This document shows positions 23,505 to 34,272 of a stretch of 60,987 nt of DNA, one piece after another (position 1 is the stretch's first letter; each line of letters opens with the position of its first letter). The position numbers and the translations under genes were made by a program. The DNA lies in NCBI GenBank assembly GCA_027488845.1, contig JAIYBC010000045.1:1-60987 (forward strand). Direction: 5' to 3'. The notes under the pieces are model-generated. The model did no database searches and had not been told where the DNA came from. It worked only from the letters and a program-made list of their open reading frames with translations. This DNA is from Verrucomicrobiales bacterium. Its GTDB lineage: Bacteria > Verrucomicrobiota > Verrucomicrobiia > Limisphaerales > UBA9464.

Positions 23505-23563
23505 AGGTTCTTCGCCGTTGGCTGTCCGTCGTCGGTTGCCGGCTGTTCGTGGCGGACGGGCCC

Positions 23564-24064
23564 TCAGACAGCCGCCGGATCGCGGTCCAGGCGGAGATGG
23601 ACCTCCTCGGTGACTTCTCCCCGTCCCTGGGCGAAGCCCCGGTCGCCTCCAACGACCTCGAAGCCGCATTTCCGGAGAACCCGGATCGAACCGGGATTGT
23701 CGGCCGCGGCCCGGGCGTGGATCGGCCTCTCCGGGACGATCCGCAGCAGCTGCCGGAGCGCCCCGGTTGCCAGGCCTCGGCCCCAGTATTCACGCCCAAG
23801 CCAGTAGGTGACCTCCAGGTCTCCACCCCATCGGAAGCAGGCGATGAAGCCCGCGATCCGGCCTTCGAAGAGAATCGTCCGGTGGGTGCTTTCCGACGCA
23901 CGGAGGTTCCGCTCCCAATGGGCGATGAACGCGGCCTTGTCCGATGCCCCCGTTCCGACAAACGCCGCCATGCGGACGGCGGCAGGATCGAGTCGATGAC
24001 GGTGGAACGTCCCGATGTCGGACGCCTCCACGTCACGGAGTTCCAGGCCCGTTGGCTGGCTCAT
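23564..24064 (-). CDS. GNAT family N-acetyltransferase
   Basis: The 166-residue protein resembles RimJ-type acetyltransferases. The acetyl-CoA loop is EYWGRGLATGALR, followed by ARAAADNPGSIRVLRKCGFE, the usual alpha-4/beta-6 region. The ATG at 24064 overlaps the stop of the upstream SRPBCC gene (ATGA), so the two are coupled. A longer open frame further upstream is a shadow of that gene. The acceptor is unknown. Confidence 0.88.
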   Translation of the reverse strand: MSQPTGLELRDVEASDIGTFHRHRLDPAAVRMAAFVGTGASDKAAFIAHWERNLRASESTHRTILFEGRIAGFIACFRWGGDLEVTYWLGREYWGRGLATGALRQLLRIVPERPIHARAAADNPGSIRVLRKCGFEVVGGDRGFAQGRGEVTEEVHLRLDRDPAAV

Positions 24065-24573
24065 CGATTCCGACCCGATTCCGATGCGTCCCCGAGGGAC
24101 AACGGCGGTTCCCGCAGGACCTCGACGGTCAGGCGGTCGAGGTTGTCTTCGTTCGCAGGGACGACGATGTGCGCGACACGGCCCGCGAACCCGGCGCTTT
24201 CGAAGACCTGCTCCCACGAGACGACGGTCCCGGTCGGGGTCTGCGTCAGACCGAGGGTCAGGCGGAACCTCGGCTCCGAGACGTGCTGCACCACGACCCG
24301 CCGCGGTTCCTCGATCTCCACGAACTCGTTCTCGTTGGGGTAGTCCGTGCCGTTGGGCGCATGCATCGTGAAGGTCCATCGGCCTCCCACCTTGAACTCG
24401 CAGACCTCGAAGGTGTTGGTGAAGCCGGCCGGTCCCCACCACCGGGCGAGGCGTTCCGGATCGCCGATCGCGGCGAAAACCTGCGCCTCCGTTGCGGGGA
24501 TCTCACGGGACGTCCGGAAGGTTCCGGGCGGCGAAGTGGAGTTCCGTGTGTCGGGGGTGATGGGTGGTTCCAT
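24061..24573 (-). CDS. SRPBCC/AHSA1 domain protein
   Basis: The 170-residue protein has the START-like fold common to AHSA1 proteins: ATEAQVFAAIGDPERLARWWGP at the first helix, then CEFKVGGRWTFTMHAPNG and PNENEFVEIEEPRRVVV. Members bind hydrophobic ligands in a helix-grip pocket; the ligand here is unknown. I chose the ATG at 24573 because codons before it lack family similarity. It is coupled to the acetyltransferase downstream. Confidence 0.85.
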   Translation of the reverse strand: MEPPITPDTRNSTSPPGTFRTSREIPATEAQVFAAIGDPERLARWWGPAGFTNTFEVCEFKVGGRWTFTMHAPNGTDYPNENEFVEIEEPRRVVVQHVSEPRFRLTLGLTQTPTGTVVSWEQVFESAGFAGRVAHIVVPANEDNLDRLTVEVLREPPLSLGDASESGRNR

Positions 24574-24802
24574 TTCGGAGGATGAGGTGGGACCCGTTCG
24601 CTTCCGAGGTTCCAAGCCGGGGCATCGGGACCCATCCCGACGTCGTCCGGCGACCTGCCGCCCCAGACTGCTGCGACGAACCGGGGCGGGCGAGGACGGT
24701 GTCCTGATTTCTGCCGCGGGCACGCTTCCCTGTGGTCGAAGACGCCCTTCGGGACGGCCCTTTCGAATTCCCACGGCCGCCCACGGGGTCTAGAACGTCC
24801 CG

Positions 24803-27670
24803 GTGAAGCCGCTCCTCCTCCTCGGATTCGCCCTGGCCGGCCCTGCCCTGGCCGACCTCCAGCGGATCGGACCCCACGCCTTCACCCTTCCCGACGGCTT
24901 CGAGATCCGGCAGGTCGCCGCGACCAATGTCGTCCATCGGCCGGTCAACGGCGCCGTCGACGACGCCGGGCGCCTCTACGTCACCGACTCCAGCGGATCC
25001 ACCGAACCCCCGGCGGAACAGGCCAAGGACCCGCGCTGGCGCGTGATCCGGCTCGAGGACACCGACGGCGACGGCTCGTACGACCGCTCGGCGGTCTTCG
25101 CCGACCGGCTCCCCATGCTCCAGGGCATCCTGTGGCACTCGGGCAGCCTCTACATCGGCGGTTCCCCGGCCATCTGGCGGCTGCAGGACACGGACGGCGA
25201 CGGCCGTGCGGATGTCCGGAGCGAATGGTGGAACGTCGGCCACCCCAGCACCCATTGCGGCAACGAAGTCCATGGTCCCTACGCGGGACCGGACGGATTC
25301 ATCTACTGGACGAAGGGCGCCTTCGAGCCGGTTTCGTGGACCGACGGCCATGGCGGCACGAAGCGTCGCGACCGCGCCTCGCACATCTTCCGGGCCCGCC
25401 CCGACGGCTCGGGCTTCGAATCGGTGATGACCGGCGGCATGGACAACCCGGTGGACGTCGAGTTCAGCGACGAGGGCGAGGCCTTCTTCACCAGCACCTT
25501 CATCGACTTCTCCCAACCCGGTTGGCGCGACGGCGTCGGCTTCGCCAGTTCGGGCGCCGTGTTCGGCAAGGAGAACTCCGTGCTCGACGACCGTGCCGTG
25601 CTCCGACCCGGACCGGAGCTGGCGCACCCGTTCGTCCAGATGGGCGCAGCCGCACCGTCGGGCCTCGCCGCCTACCGGCACGCCGACTTCGGTCCCGGGT
25701 TCCACGGCAACCTCTTCGCCTCGGCCTTCAACCTCCGGAAGATCTCGCGGATCGAACTCTCCCGGAACGGTTCCGCCTTCGCCGGCAAGGAGTCGGACTT
25801 CGTCGTCTCCGACAACCTCGACTTCCATCCCACCGACGTGGTCGCCGACACCGACGGCTCGTTGCTCCTCCTCGACACCGGCGGCTGGTACAAGCTGTGT
25901 TGCCCCAGCTCCCAGTTGTGGAAGGCCGACGTGCTCGGCGGGATCTACCGCGTGCGTCGCAAGGGCGCCGCACACGTCCGCGGTCCCGCGCCGCAGGGGC
26001 CCGAATCGCCGTTGGCCCGGCTTCGCAGGCTGGGTGACCTCCGGGATCCCGCGGCCGTTGCCGCCGCCCGTGAGGCGCTACGGAGCCCCGCAACCGCGGC
26101 CGATCCCTTCGCCCGACGCATCGCCGTGACCGCCCTCGGACAGCTGGCGGACAAGACCGCGGTCGATGCCGTCCTCGGGGCCTTGGAAGGACAGCCCGAC
26201 GACGCCCTGTTCTCGGCCGGCTTCGTTGCGCTGACGCGCATCGGCAACGCCGCCGCCCTGCGTGCGGCGCTGGACCGGAACGACCCGTCTGCCCGTCGTG
26301 CGGCCCTCGCCGCCCTCGACCAACTGACGGCCGCTCCCGACCGGCAACCGCTCCAACCGGCGGAACTCCTCCCGCGCCTCACCGATCCCGATTCCAAGGT
26401 CCGGCAGACGGCCCACTGGATCGCCAGCCGCCATGGCGACTGGTCGGAGCCGTTGGCGAAGTCCCTGGCCCCGGCTCTCCGTGGTTCCCTTGGACGCGAG
26501 GCCGCCGCGGCGGATCTCTCGCGCCTGCTCGTCCTGGTCTCCACGGCTCCGGCCGGCCGTTCACTGGTGGCCGAAACCCTGGGCAACACCTCGGCGTCGA
26601 CGGCCCTGCGCCTGGCGTCGCTGGAGGCGATGCGTTCCGCACGACCCAAGTCGCCACCCCAGGAATGGGTCGAAGCCCTGGCCCAGGTGCTGGGAGATCC
26701 GGGATCCACCGCGCTCCACGGAGCCGCCATCTCCTCCGCCTCGGCGATCGGAGCCGGCAAGGATCTGGGCGCCCAACTGCAACGGCTGGGTCGCGATGCC
26801 TCGGCCGCAAGCCCTGTCCGGATCGCCGCCCTCGCCGCGCTTCCCGCCGGCTGGAAGGCCGGGTCGGAGGACGTCTCGTTTCTCGCCAAGGCCGTCTCCA
26901 CGGGGATCCCCGGCGCCGCCGACGCCCTGGGCCGCGCCGCCGTTTCCACGGAACAGCTCGGCCGCGTTCTCGAGGCCGTGCGCGATGCCGGTCCGATGGA
27001 GTTGCCCCGCCTGCTTCCCGCGATGGAGCGGCTGGAGACCGAGGAATCCGCCGGCGCCTTCGTCCGCGCCCTCGCCACCTCCAAGGCCCGGGCCGCGCTG
27101 CGACCGGAACTGCTCCGGGCCGCGGTCAAGAACCGGCCGGAGCCGGTCAAGGCCGAGGCCGAGCGTCTGCTGGAATCCCTCCAGTCGGGACGCGCCGCCG
27201 AACGGAAGCACCTCGCCGAACTGAAGGCCGCGCTGCCCGAGGGCGACATCCGACGGGGCCAGAACGTCTTCAACTCGGCCAAGGCCGCGTGCATCCAGTG
27301 CCATCGCCTCGGCTACCAGGGCGGCGACGTCGGCCCCGACCTCACCGCGATCGGCACGGTCCGCAGCCACGACGACCTGCTCGAGGCGGTCGTCTATCCC
27401 TCCGCCAGCTTCGTGCGCAGCTACGAACCCATGACCGTGGCCACGAAGGACGGCGAGGAACGCACCGGCATCCTGCGTCGCGACGACGAACGGGGCGTCG
27501 AGCTGTTGACCGGTCCCGGGACGTCCCTCGACCTGCGTCGTGAGGACATCACGGAGATGCGTCCCTCCACCGTCTCGATCATGCCGGCCGGATTGGAGGA
27601 ACAGCTGACGCCGCAGGACCTCGCGGACCTCCTGGCGTTCCTGAAGAACACCAAGTGGGGCCGGAACTGA
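24803..27670 (+). CDS. PVC-type heme-binding protein (propeller, HEAT repeats, CxxCH)
   Basis: The 955-residue protein starts at a GTG with a signal peptide (LLLLGFALAGPALA). Residues ~20-390 form a dehydrogenase-like beta-propeller of the PVC membrane-bound family (DTDGDGSYDRSAVFADRL; THCGNEVHGPYAGPDG). A region of HEAT-type helical repeats follows, and a C-terminal cytochrome domain has Cys830-Ile-Gln-Cys833-His834 for covalent heme. Known only from the Planctomycetota-Verrucomicrobiota group, these are thought to work in periplasmic oxidation of sugars, though the substrate is unproven. The 229-bp divergent gap upstream shows no gene. Confidence 0.92.
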   Translation: MKPLLLLGFALAGPALADLQRIGPHAFTLPDGFEIRQVAATNVVHRPVNGAVDDAGRLYVTDSSGSTEPPAEQAKDPRWRVIRLEDTDGDGSYDRSAVFADRLPMLQGILWHSGSLYIGGSPAIWRLQDTDGDGRADVRSEWWNVGHPSTHCGNEVHGPYAGPDGFIYWTKGAFEPVSWTDGHGGTKRRDRASHIFRARPDGSGFESVMTGGMDNPVDVEFSDEGEAFFTSTFIDFSQPGWRDGVGFASSGAVFGKENSVLDDRAVLRPGPELAHPFVQMGAAAPSGLAAYRHADFGPGFHGNLFASAFNLRKISRIELSRNGSAFAGKESDFVVSDNLDFHPTDVVADTDGSLLLLDTGGWYKLCCPSSQLWKADVLGGIYRVRRKGAAHVRGPAPQGPESPLARLRRLGDLRDPAAVAAAREALRSPATAADPFARRIAVTALGQLADKTAVDAVLGALEGQPDDALFSAGFVALTRIGNAAALRAALDRNDPSARRAALAALDQLTAAPDRQPLQPAELLPRLTDPDSKVRQTAHWIASRHGDWSEPLAKSLAPALRGSLGREAAAADLSRLLVLVSTAPAGRSLVAETLGNTSASTALRLASLEAMRSARPKSPPQEWVEALAQVLGDPGSTALHGAAISSASAIGAGKDLGAQLQRLGRDASAASPVRIAALAALPAGWKAGSEDVSFLAKAVSTGIPGAADALGRAAVSTEQLGRVLEAVRDAGPMELPRLLPAMERLETEESAGAFVRALATSKARAALRPELLRAAVKNRPEPVKAEAERLLESLQSGRAAERKHLAELKAALPEGDIRRGQNVFNSAKAACIQCHRLGYQGGDVGPDLTAIGTVRSHDDLLEAVVYPSASFVRSYEPMTVATKDGEERTGILRRDDERGVELLTGPGTSLDLRREDITEMRPSTVSIMPAGLEEQLTPQDLADLLAFLKNTKWGRN

Positions 27671-27804
27671 GCCGGACCTCGGACCTGGCCCATGGACGCC
27701 GAGATGCCCAAGTGGACCCGGGTATCGATGAAGTCACCGACGTGCTGCGCATGCCGAACGGAACCCGGTTGCGTCCCCCGACTTCACGACCACTCTCCCC
27801 TCCC

Positions 27805-28350
27805 ATGAGCATTGCCACCCGTACCGGGGACACCGGGACCACCGGACTGATGTACAACCGCCGTGTTGCGAAATCGCATCCGCGGGTGGAGGCCTACGGC
27901 TCCGTCGACGAGCTGAACTCCGCGATCGGGATGGCCCGGTCCATCGCGCCCGCCGCGGTCGCCGATCCGCTCCTGGTCATCCAGAAGGACCTGGTGGTGC
28001 TCATGGGCGAACTGGCCACGGCCCGGGAGGACATGGAACGCTACCTCAAGGACGGCTTCGAGCGGGTGCTGCCGACGCACACCGTGAAGCTCGACGGATG
28101 GGTGGCCGCGATCGAGGCCCAAAGCATCACGTTCAAGGGCTGGGCCACTCCCGGGATGACCCCGGTTTCGGCGGCCCTCGACGTCGCCCGGACGACCTGT
28201 CGTCGGGCGGAACGGCGGGTCCACTCCCTGTTCGACTCCGAAGGGGAAGGCAACGCCGAGATCCTGGTCTACCTCAACCGCCTCAGCGACCTGCTGTGGC
28301 TGATGGCCCGGAAGGTTGAGACCCAGCACGAGGCCCCTCCGGCCGCCTGA
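27805..28350 (+). CDS. Cob(I)alamin adenosyltransferase (PduO type)
   Basis: The 181-residue protein carries the PduO/MMAB motifs: TRTGDTGTTGLM for ATP binding near the N-terminus, EAYGSVDELNSAIG, CRRAERRV and the C-terminal YLNRLSDLLWLMAR. It transfers the adenosyl group of ATP to cob(I)alamin. The ATG at 27805 sits just before the ATP motif; upstream codons look non-coding. No cobalamin riboswitch is evident upstream. Confidence 0.92.
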   Translation: MSIATRTGDTGTTGLMYNRRVAKSHPRVEAYGSVDELNSAIGMARSIAPAAVADPLLVIQKDLVVLMGELATAREDMERYLKDGFERVLPTHTVKLDGWVAAIEAQSITFKGWATPGMTPVSAALDVARTTCRRAERRVHSLFDSEGEGNAEILVYLNRLSDLLWLMARKVETQHEAPPAA

Positions 28351-28372
28351 GTCGGATCCCCTTCCGCACGCC

Positions 28373-28470
28373 GTAGGAGACGAGGTCACGAGTCTCTGAC
28401 CTCCCCACCGCACGCCTCGGCCGTCACAAGGCCGCCGGGAAGGCGTGAGACTCTTCACGTCGTCTCCTAC
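28373..28470. repeat. 98-bp inverted repeat (MITE-like or bidirectional terminator)
   Basis: The outer 24 bases at each end (GTAGGAGACGAGG... and ...CGTCGTCTCCTAC) are reverse complements with about three mismatches. The interior has GGCC-GTCACAA-GGCC. It fills the space between the convergent adenosyltransferase and WalJ-like genes and supplies the latter's stop region, so a transcript from either side could fold into a long hairpin. Confidence 0.7.
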
Positions 28471-29279
28471 AGGTGTACGACTCCCGGGGCTTCACCGAGC
28501 ACGACCGTGGGGCACGGCGTTTCCTGCGAGGTGTTGGCGACATCGATATGCCGGATCCCGGCCGCCTCCAGCGCCTTCGAAACGGTCCGGTGGGCCAGTT
28601 CCGGGGAGTTGCAGTCGCGACTAAGGTGTCCGAGGTAGATGCGCCTCAGGCCTTCGTGGGCCACCTCGACGGCAACCTTCGCGGCAGCCTCGTTCGAAAG
28701 GTGCCCGTGCCGGCTGAGGATCCGCTGCTTCGTGCTCCAAGGACGTCGGGTGTCCTCCTGCAGCAGCTTCAGGTCGTGGTTGGCCTCCAACACGAGCAGG
28801 TTCGAGGTCTTCACCCGCTCGAGGATCAGCTTGGTCGCATGCCCGAGGTCGGTGAGGAAGCCGATGTTTCCGGCCGAGGTCTCCAAGAGGAAGCCCACCG
28901 GATCCATGGCGTCGTGGGGCACGCTGAAGGTCCGGGTCTCGACCTCGCCCACGGGAAACCCCGCTCCGGTCTCGAAGAGCCGGAATTCGAATCGGGTGTT
29001 CGAGAATTGCTTCTGGATCGCCTCGGCGGTGAAGCGGTTGGCGTAGATCGGGATCTGCGCCTTGGAACACAGGGTCCCCAGGCCGCAGATGTGGTCGCCG
29101 TGCTCGTGGGTGACCAGGATTCCGGTGAGCGCCTCCGGGGTGCGGCCGATGCTGGCGAGGCGTTCACGGATCTGTTTGGCGCTGAATCCGGCGTCGATCA
29201 GCAGACGCGTTTCCCCCGCTTCCAGGTAGGCACAATTGCCGGAGGAACCGCTGCCGAGGATGGTGAATCGGACCGACAT
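28467..29279 (-). CDS. MBL-fold hydrolase, WalJ/YycJ-like
   Basis: The 270-residue protein has the metallo-beta-lactamase metal motif THEHGDH at 57-63, preceded by ILGSGSSGNCAYLE, the usual N-terminus of WalJ/YycJ proteins, and includes LLVLEANHD and a C-terminal LGHLSRD. The family includes a 5'-3' exonuclease implicated in DNA repair and single-stranded DNA handling. I chose the ATG at 29279, placing the first strand three residues in. Its final codons lie within the inverted repeat. Confidence 0.85.
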   Translation of the reverse strand: MSVRFTILGSGSSGNCAYLEAGETRLLIDAGFSAKQIRERLASIGRTPEALTGILVTHEHGDHICGLGTLCSKAQIPIYANRFTAEAIQKQFSNTRFEFRLFETGAGFPVGEVETRTFSVPHDAMDPVGFLLETSAGNIGFLTDLGHATKLILERVKTSNLLVLEANHDLKLLQEDTRRPWSTKQRILSRHGHLSNEAAAKVAVEVAHEGLRRIYLGHLSRDCNSPELAHRTVSKALEAAGIRHIDVANTSQETPCPTVVLGEAPGVVHL

Positions 29280-29511
29280 GCGCCGAGCCTGTTGGGAGTC
29301 GGCGTGGCCGACAATGGGCAAACGGTTTCGGACGAGGGGAGAAGACGGACCTCACGCAAAATCGCCAAGACGCCAACGGGAAACCCGATCCGGTGTCGAA
29401 ATGGATATCAGCCAGCGGCCGGCGGCGGATCTCGGCGTTGTCACCGCGCGGTTCCCTTCCTGTTCCAGAGCGGCTTGGCGTGCGGCCTGCGCACCGTTCC
29501 CTGGCCCAGGT
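29280..29511. other. Intergenic gap with a fragment of the 'TTGGCG' repeat
   Basis: No gene is seen. CTCACGCAAAATCGCCAAGACGCC (broken as CTCACGC-AAAATCGCC-AAGACGCC, about 29352-29376) is the reverse of the dispersed repeat found at 11133 and 12128. Confidence 0.4.
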
Positions 29512-30972
29512 CTAGCGGCCTGCGTCCGCGTCCGCACTCGGTGTCGACGTGCGCGTCGGCTCGCCGAGCAGGGCCCCGAAGAGGGTGAACGCCGTCCATG
29601 CGGAGGCCGGGATGTAGAGCCCGAACTCCGCCATCCCGTGGAGGAACCACGCCAGCAATCCGAAGAACACGGCCGTCTCCACGGGGAGTCCCGGCGAACC
29701 GTTGCCTGCGGACGCCGATGCGACGGCATGGCGTCGGCCGAGGAACCAGAGCCCCCATCCGACCCACACGCCATAGAGCAGGAATCCGGGCACACCGGAG
29801 TCGGTGGCCTGTTCGAGGAAGTCGTTGTGGACCAACCGCGCCATCTCGGCCTCCGGCGGCTTCAACCGGGCGTAGGGACGCTGGAACGTGCCTGGGCCGC
29901 TGCCGAACACCGGGCGATCCCGCGTGTTCTGGACGGCCGCCTTCCAGTAGTCCATGCGCGCCGCGGCGCTGGTCGCGCCCTTGGCGAAGTAGCCTGAGAA
30001 CCTCAGGCCAAACACCGTCAATCCGGCCGCGAGCACTCCCGCGACGAGGAGGAATCGCAGGCGTGCGGAGAGCGGCTGGAGCGCCACCCAAACCGTGCCG
30101 ACGGCGATCGCCACCAACCACCCCGCCTTGGATCCGGTCCAGAAGAGCACCGCCAGGCCCAATGCCGCCGCGCATCCCAACACCAGTTTCCGGATCGAAC
30201 CCTTCATGCCCCGGGTCGCGGCCGCAAGCACGGCGAGGGACGCCGGCAGGAGCAGCAGCACCATGCCGGCGAGGGCGTTGGGATAGACCAGGGTTCCGCT
30301 GACGCGTGCGCGACGCATCTTGTCGAGGATCGCGGGATTGGCGACCTCGACCCCGTTGGTCGTCACCAGCAGCTGGTCCCGCCGCATCTGGTCGAGCACC
30401 GCCGGGTTGAAGTTGGTCCAGCCGTTCGACTGGCCTTCAACCAAGGCCTCGTAGTCCTGGCGGAACTCGAAGAGCCGTTGCTGGGCCGCGCGGTTGAGGC
30501 AGAACAGGAAGCCCAGCAGCAGGCCGACCCACAGCAGGCTCCGGCGGAGGCCGGGTGAAAGGCAGATGAACCCGACGGCGAAGCAGCCGACACAGGCCGC
30601 CAGCTGGCGGAGGGTGACCTCGGAGAGCGCGGCATCCACCGAACCGGTCGACGACAGGAACTGCCATCCGAGCCAGAGCAGCGGCAGCGCGAGCAGCGGG
30701 ACCGGCACGCCGGCTTCGCGGAACCGCGAGTACGGACGGCCGAAGGCGAGCGCCGAGACCGCGGCGATGAGCAGCAACGGGAAGGACCAGCGGACCGGCC
30801 AAGGCTGCGAGATCCAGCCGGCGAGGTCGGTCGGCGGATCGATGCGATGGTCGAGCACCACCGGATTGCCGAACTTCAGCACGCACAACCCCAGGAAGAG
30901 GCCGAAGAGGACGGGGAAGACGCGGGTGCTCCAGATGGGAGCCACCGGCGCGGACTTTTCCGGGGCGCTCAC
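29512..30972 (-). CDS. O-antigen ligase family membrane protein
   Basis: The 486-residue protein has ten or more hydrophobic helices and a large periplasmic loop of the O-antigen ligase/polymerase family, with the recognisable RMDYWKAAVQNTRDRPVFGSGPGTF and LVHNDFLEQATDSGVPG. The RPVFGSGPG and HNDFL motifs are the ones conserved in Wzy/WaaL-type proteins. It likely joins or polymerises surface polysaccharide at the periplasmic face. The GTG start overlaps the preceding stop (GTGA). Confidence 0.85.
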   Translation of the reverse strand: MSAPEKSAPVAPIWSTRVFPVLFGLFLGLCVLKFGNPVVLDHRIDPPTDLAGWISQPWPVRWSFPLLLIAAVSALAFGRPYSRFREAGVPVPLLALPLLWLGWQFLSSTGSVDAALSEVTLRQLAACVGCFAVGFICLSPGLRRSLLWVGLLLGFLFCLNRAAQQRLFEFRQDYEALVEGQSNGWTNFNPAVLDQMRRDQLLVTTNGVEVANPAILDKMRRARVSGTLVYPNALAGMVLLLLPASLAVLAAATRGMKGSIRKLVLGCAAALGLAVLFWTGSKAGWLVAIAVGTVWVALQPLSARLRFLLVAGVLAAGLTVFGLRFSGYFAKGATSAAARMDYWKAAVQNTRDRPVFGSGPGTFQRPYARLKPPEAEMARLVHNDFLEQATDSGVPGFLLYGVWVGWGLWFLGRRHAVASASAGNGSPGLPVETAVFFGLLAWFLHGMAEFGLYIPASAWTAFTLFGALLGEPTRTSTPSADADAGR

Positions 30973-31994
30973 AGCTTGAGCCTCAGCAGCCCGACCTCGA
31001 GGGCGAGGGCCTCCTGAACGTTGGTGTGGAGCAACCGCTGGGTGCCTTCCCACGCCTCGATGTTGGCCAGTGCTTCCGCCGGGCGGAGTCGCGCCGCGAC
31101 CACGGTCGACGCCGGGTTGAACGCCGGGAACATCGGCGTTGCGGCCCCGGCTCCGGAGGCGGCCAGCCAGACGTCCCGGAGCCACGCGTGCAGGCCTCCG
31201 AGGTACTCCCCGCGCAGACGCCGGTACTCGGCTTCGATGGCCGCGGCGAGTTCGTCGGTCCAGCGCTCCTGCTGATCCGGCGTCGCGTCGGCATAGCGCG
31301 AAATCGGCGAGGCGGCCGTCAGGCGTTCCTCGATGGATTCACGCGCCGCACCGAGGGAATTGAGCAGGGTCCCGAGCAGTTGATAACGGGCCATGACACC
31401 GGCGGCACCCTCGGCGGCCAGCCGGGCGAACTCGCCCACCCAGGCCTCCACCTCGGGTCCGACCCGGAACGGACTCACGCCGAAGCTCACCAGCTGGCAG
31501 CGCGACAGGATCGTGTCCAGCAACCGCCCGGGCTCGGTGCTCAGGAGGATCAGGACCGAACCGGCCGGCGGCTCCTCCAGGGTCTTGAGGAAGATGTTGG
31601 CGGCGGTGGTGTGCATGCGGTCCGCACCGACGAAGACGGCGATCTTGTGCGCGGCCTCCATCGGCTTGAGCGTGATCGTCCGGACCACCTCGCGGGTCTG
31701 GTCGGCGCTGATCTGGCGGGACCGGTTCTCGGGCCGGATCCAGGTCACGTCGGCGTGGTTCCGCGCGGCGATGCGCACGCAGTTCGGGCAGGTGCCGCAG
31801 GGCGCCAGCGGCCTCCCCTCCTCCGACCGCTCCTTCGGGGAGCGGCAGTTCAACGTCTGCGCCAGCGCCTCGGCGCCCGACTCGAGCAGGTCGATGTCGT
31901 CGCCGAGGAACAGGAGCCCGTGGGCCAGGCGGTTCCGCGACAGGCTGCGGCGGAGAAGCTCCCAGGCGTTGGAACTGGCGATCGCCGGATCCAC
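30969..31994 (-). CDS. holB: DNA polymerase III delta' subunit-like (HolB)
   Basis: The 341-residue protein resembles clamp-loader delta'. It has a zinc-type motif CGTCPNCVRIAARNHADV, then TLKPMEAAHKIAVFVGADRMHTTAANIFLKTLEEPP and the sensor motif LSRCQLVSF. The N-terminal loop reads LFLGDDIDLLESG and lacks a Walker A lysine, as expected for delta' rather than the tau/gamma motor. It starts at a GTG two bases after the glnS stop and overlaps the ligase gene. Confidence 0.85.
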   Translation of the reverse strand: MDPAIASSNAWELLRRSLSRNRLAHGLLFLGDDIDLLESGAEALAQTLNCRSPKERSEEGRPLAPCGTCPNCVRIAARNHADVTWIRPENRSRQISADQTREVVRTITLKPMEAAHKIAVFVGADRMHTTAANIFLKTLEEPPAGSVLILLSTEPGRLLDTILSRCQLVSFGVSPFRVGPEVEAWVGEFARLAAEGAAGVMARYQLLGTLLNSLGAARESIEERLTAASPISRYADATPDQQERWTDELAAAIEAEYRRLRGEYLGGLHAWLRDVWLAASGAGAATPMFPAFNPASTVVAARLRPAEALANIEAWEGTQRLLHTNVQEALALEVGLLRLKL

Positions 31995-31996
31995 GT

Positions 31997-33781
<1,785 letters not shown>

Positions 33782-33862
33782 ACGAAAGACGGGCATTTCT
33801 AGGGGGGATGGAGGACGAAGTCGAGAAATGGGGCGAGGTCCACGGTTTCAGACGGAACGCGG

Positions 33863-34027
33863 TTCATCCGCAGATGTCGCAGAGGCACGCAGATGGCTTC
33901 GCTGGAGCGCCAAAGACTTCGCCGGTAGTTGGACTCCGCCCCCTCACCAACCGCTGTCCGCCGGCCAAGCACCAACACACGAATCCCCTCGGCTCCGCCC
34001 ATCTGCGGACATCTGTTTCATCTGTGG
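33863..34027. repeat. MITE-like 'CGCAGATG' repeat, copy 1
   Basis: The unit opens with CATCCGCAGATGTCGCAGAGG and closes with CCATCTGCGGACATCTG plus CATCTGTGG, so its ends are inverted repeats built from the CGCAGATG word. The middle (GGCTTCGCTGGAGC, GTTGGACTCCGCCCC) recurs in copy 2 at 34073-34238. Confidence 0.7.
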
Positions 34028-34072
34028 ACGTCTCAGCCCCACTGAATCAGGAATCCACGAAGGGGGAGCCTA

Positions 34073-34238
34073 TCCACAGATGTCGTAGAGGTGCGCAGAT
34101 GGCTTCGCTGGAGCACCAAAGGCGTCGCCATCGGTTGGACTCCGCCCCTTCGCCAAACGCTGTCCGAAGGCGAAGTTCCAACACCTGAATCCACTCCGCT
34201 CCGCCCATCTGCGGACATCTGCGTCATCTGCGGATGTT
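34073..34238. repeat. MITE-like 'CGCAGATG' repeat, copy 2
   Basis: An imperfect direct copy of 33863-34027 that opens TATCCACAGATGTCGTAGAGG and ends TCTGCGTCATCTGCGGATG. A shorter relative with the same ends lies at about 56505-56590. Confidence 0.7.
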
Positions 34239-34272
34239 CCCGCGGCTGCCCCTGCGGATTTGAAAACGACGG

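Larger units (their letters stand above)
33782..34272. other. Intergenic region filled by two imperfect copies of a ~165-bp repeat
   Basis: This 490-bp region has no gene. Two related units occupy it (about 33863-34027 and 34073-34238; listed next). Confidence 0.7.

Noticed and set aside
23505-23563. tRNA gene or terminator between convergent genes
   Set aside because: No cloverleaf arms and no convincing hairpin in this short gap. No tRNA was recognised elsewhere in the window either.
27671-27804. Cobalamin riboswitch ahead of the adenosyltransferase
   Set aside because: No B12-box-like sequence or long structured leader seen in the gap.
30969-31994. DNA polymerase III gamma/tau instead of delta'
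   Set aside because: The Walker A lysine is missing and the C-terminal tau domains are absent, so delta' fits better.
33863-34238. Possible CRISPR array
   Set aside because: Only two long imperfect units with inverted ends, no regular short repeats and spacers, and no cas genes.
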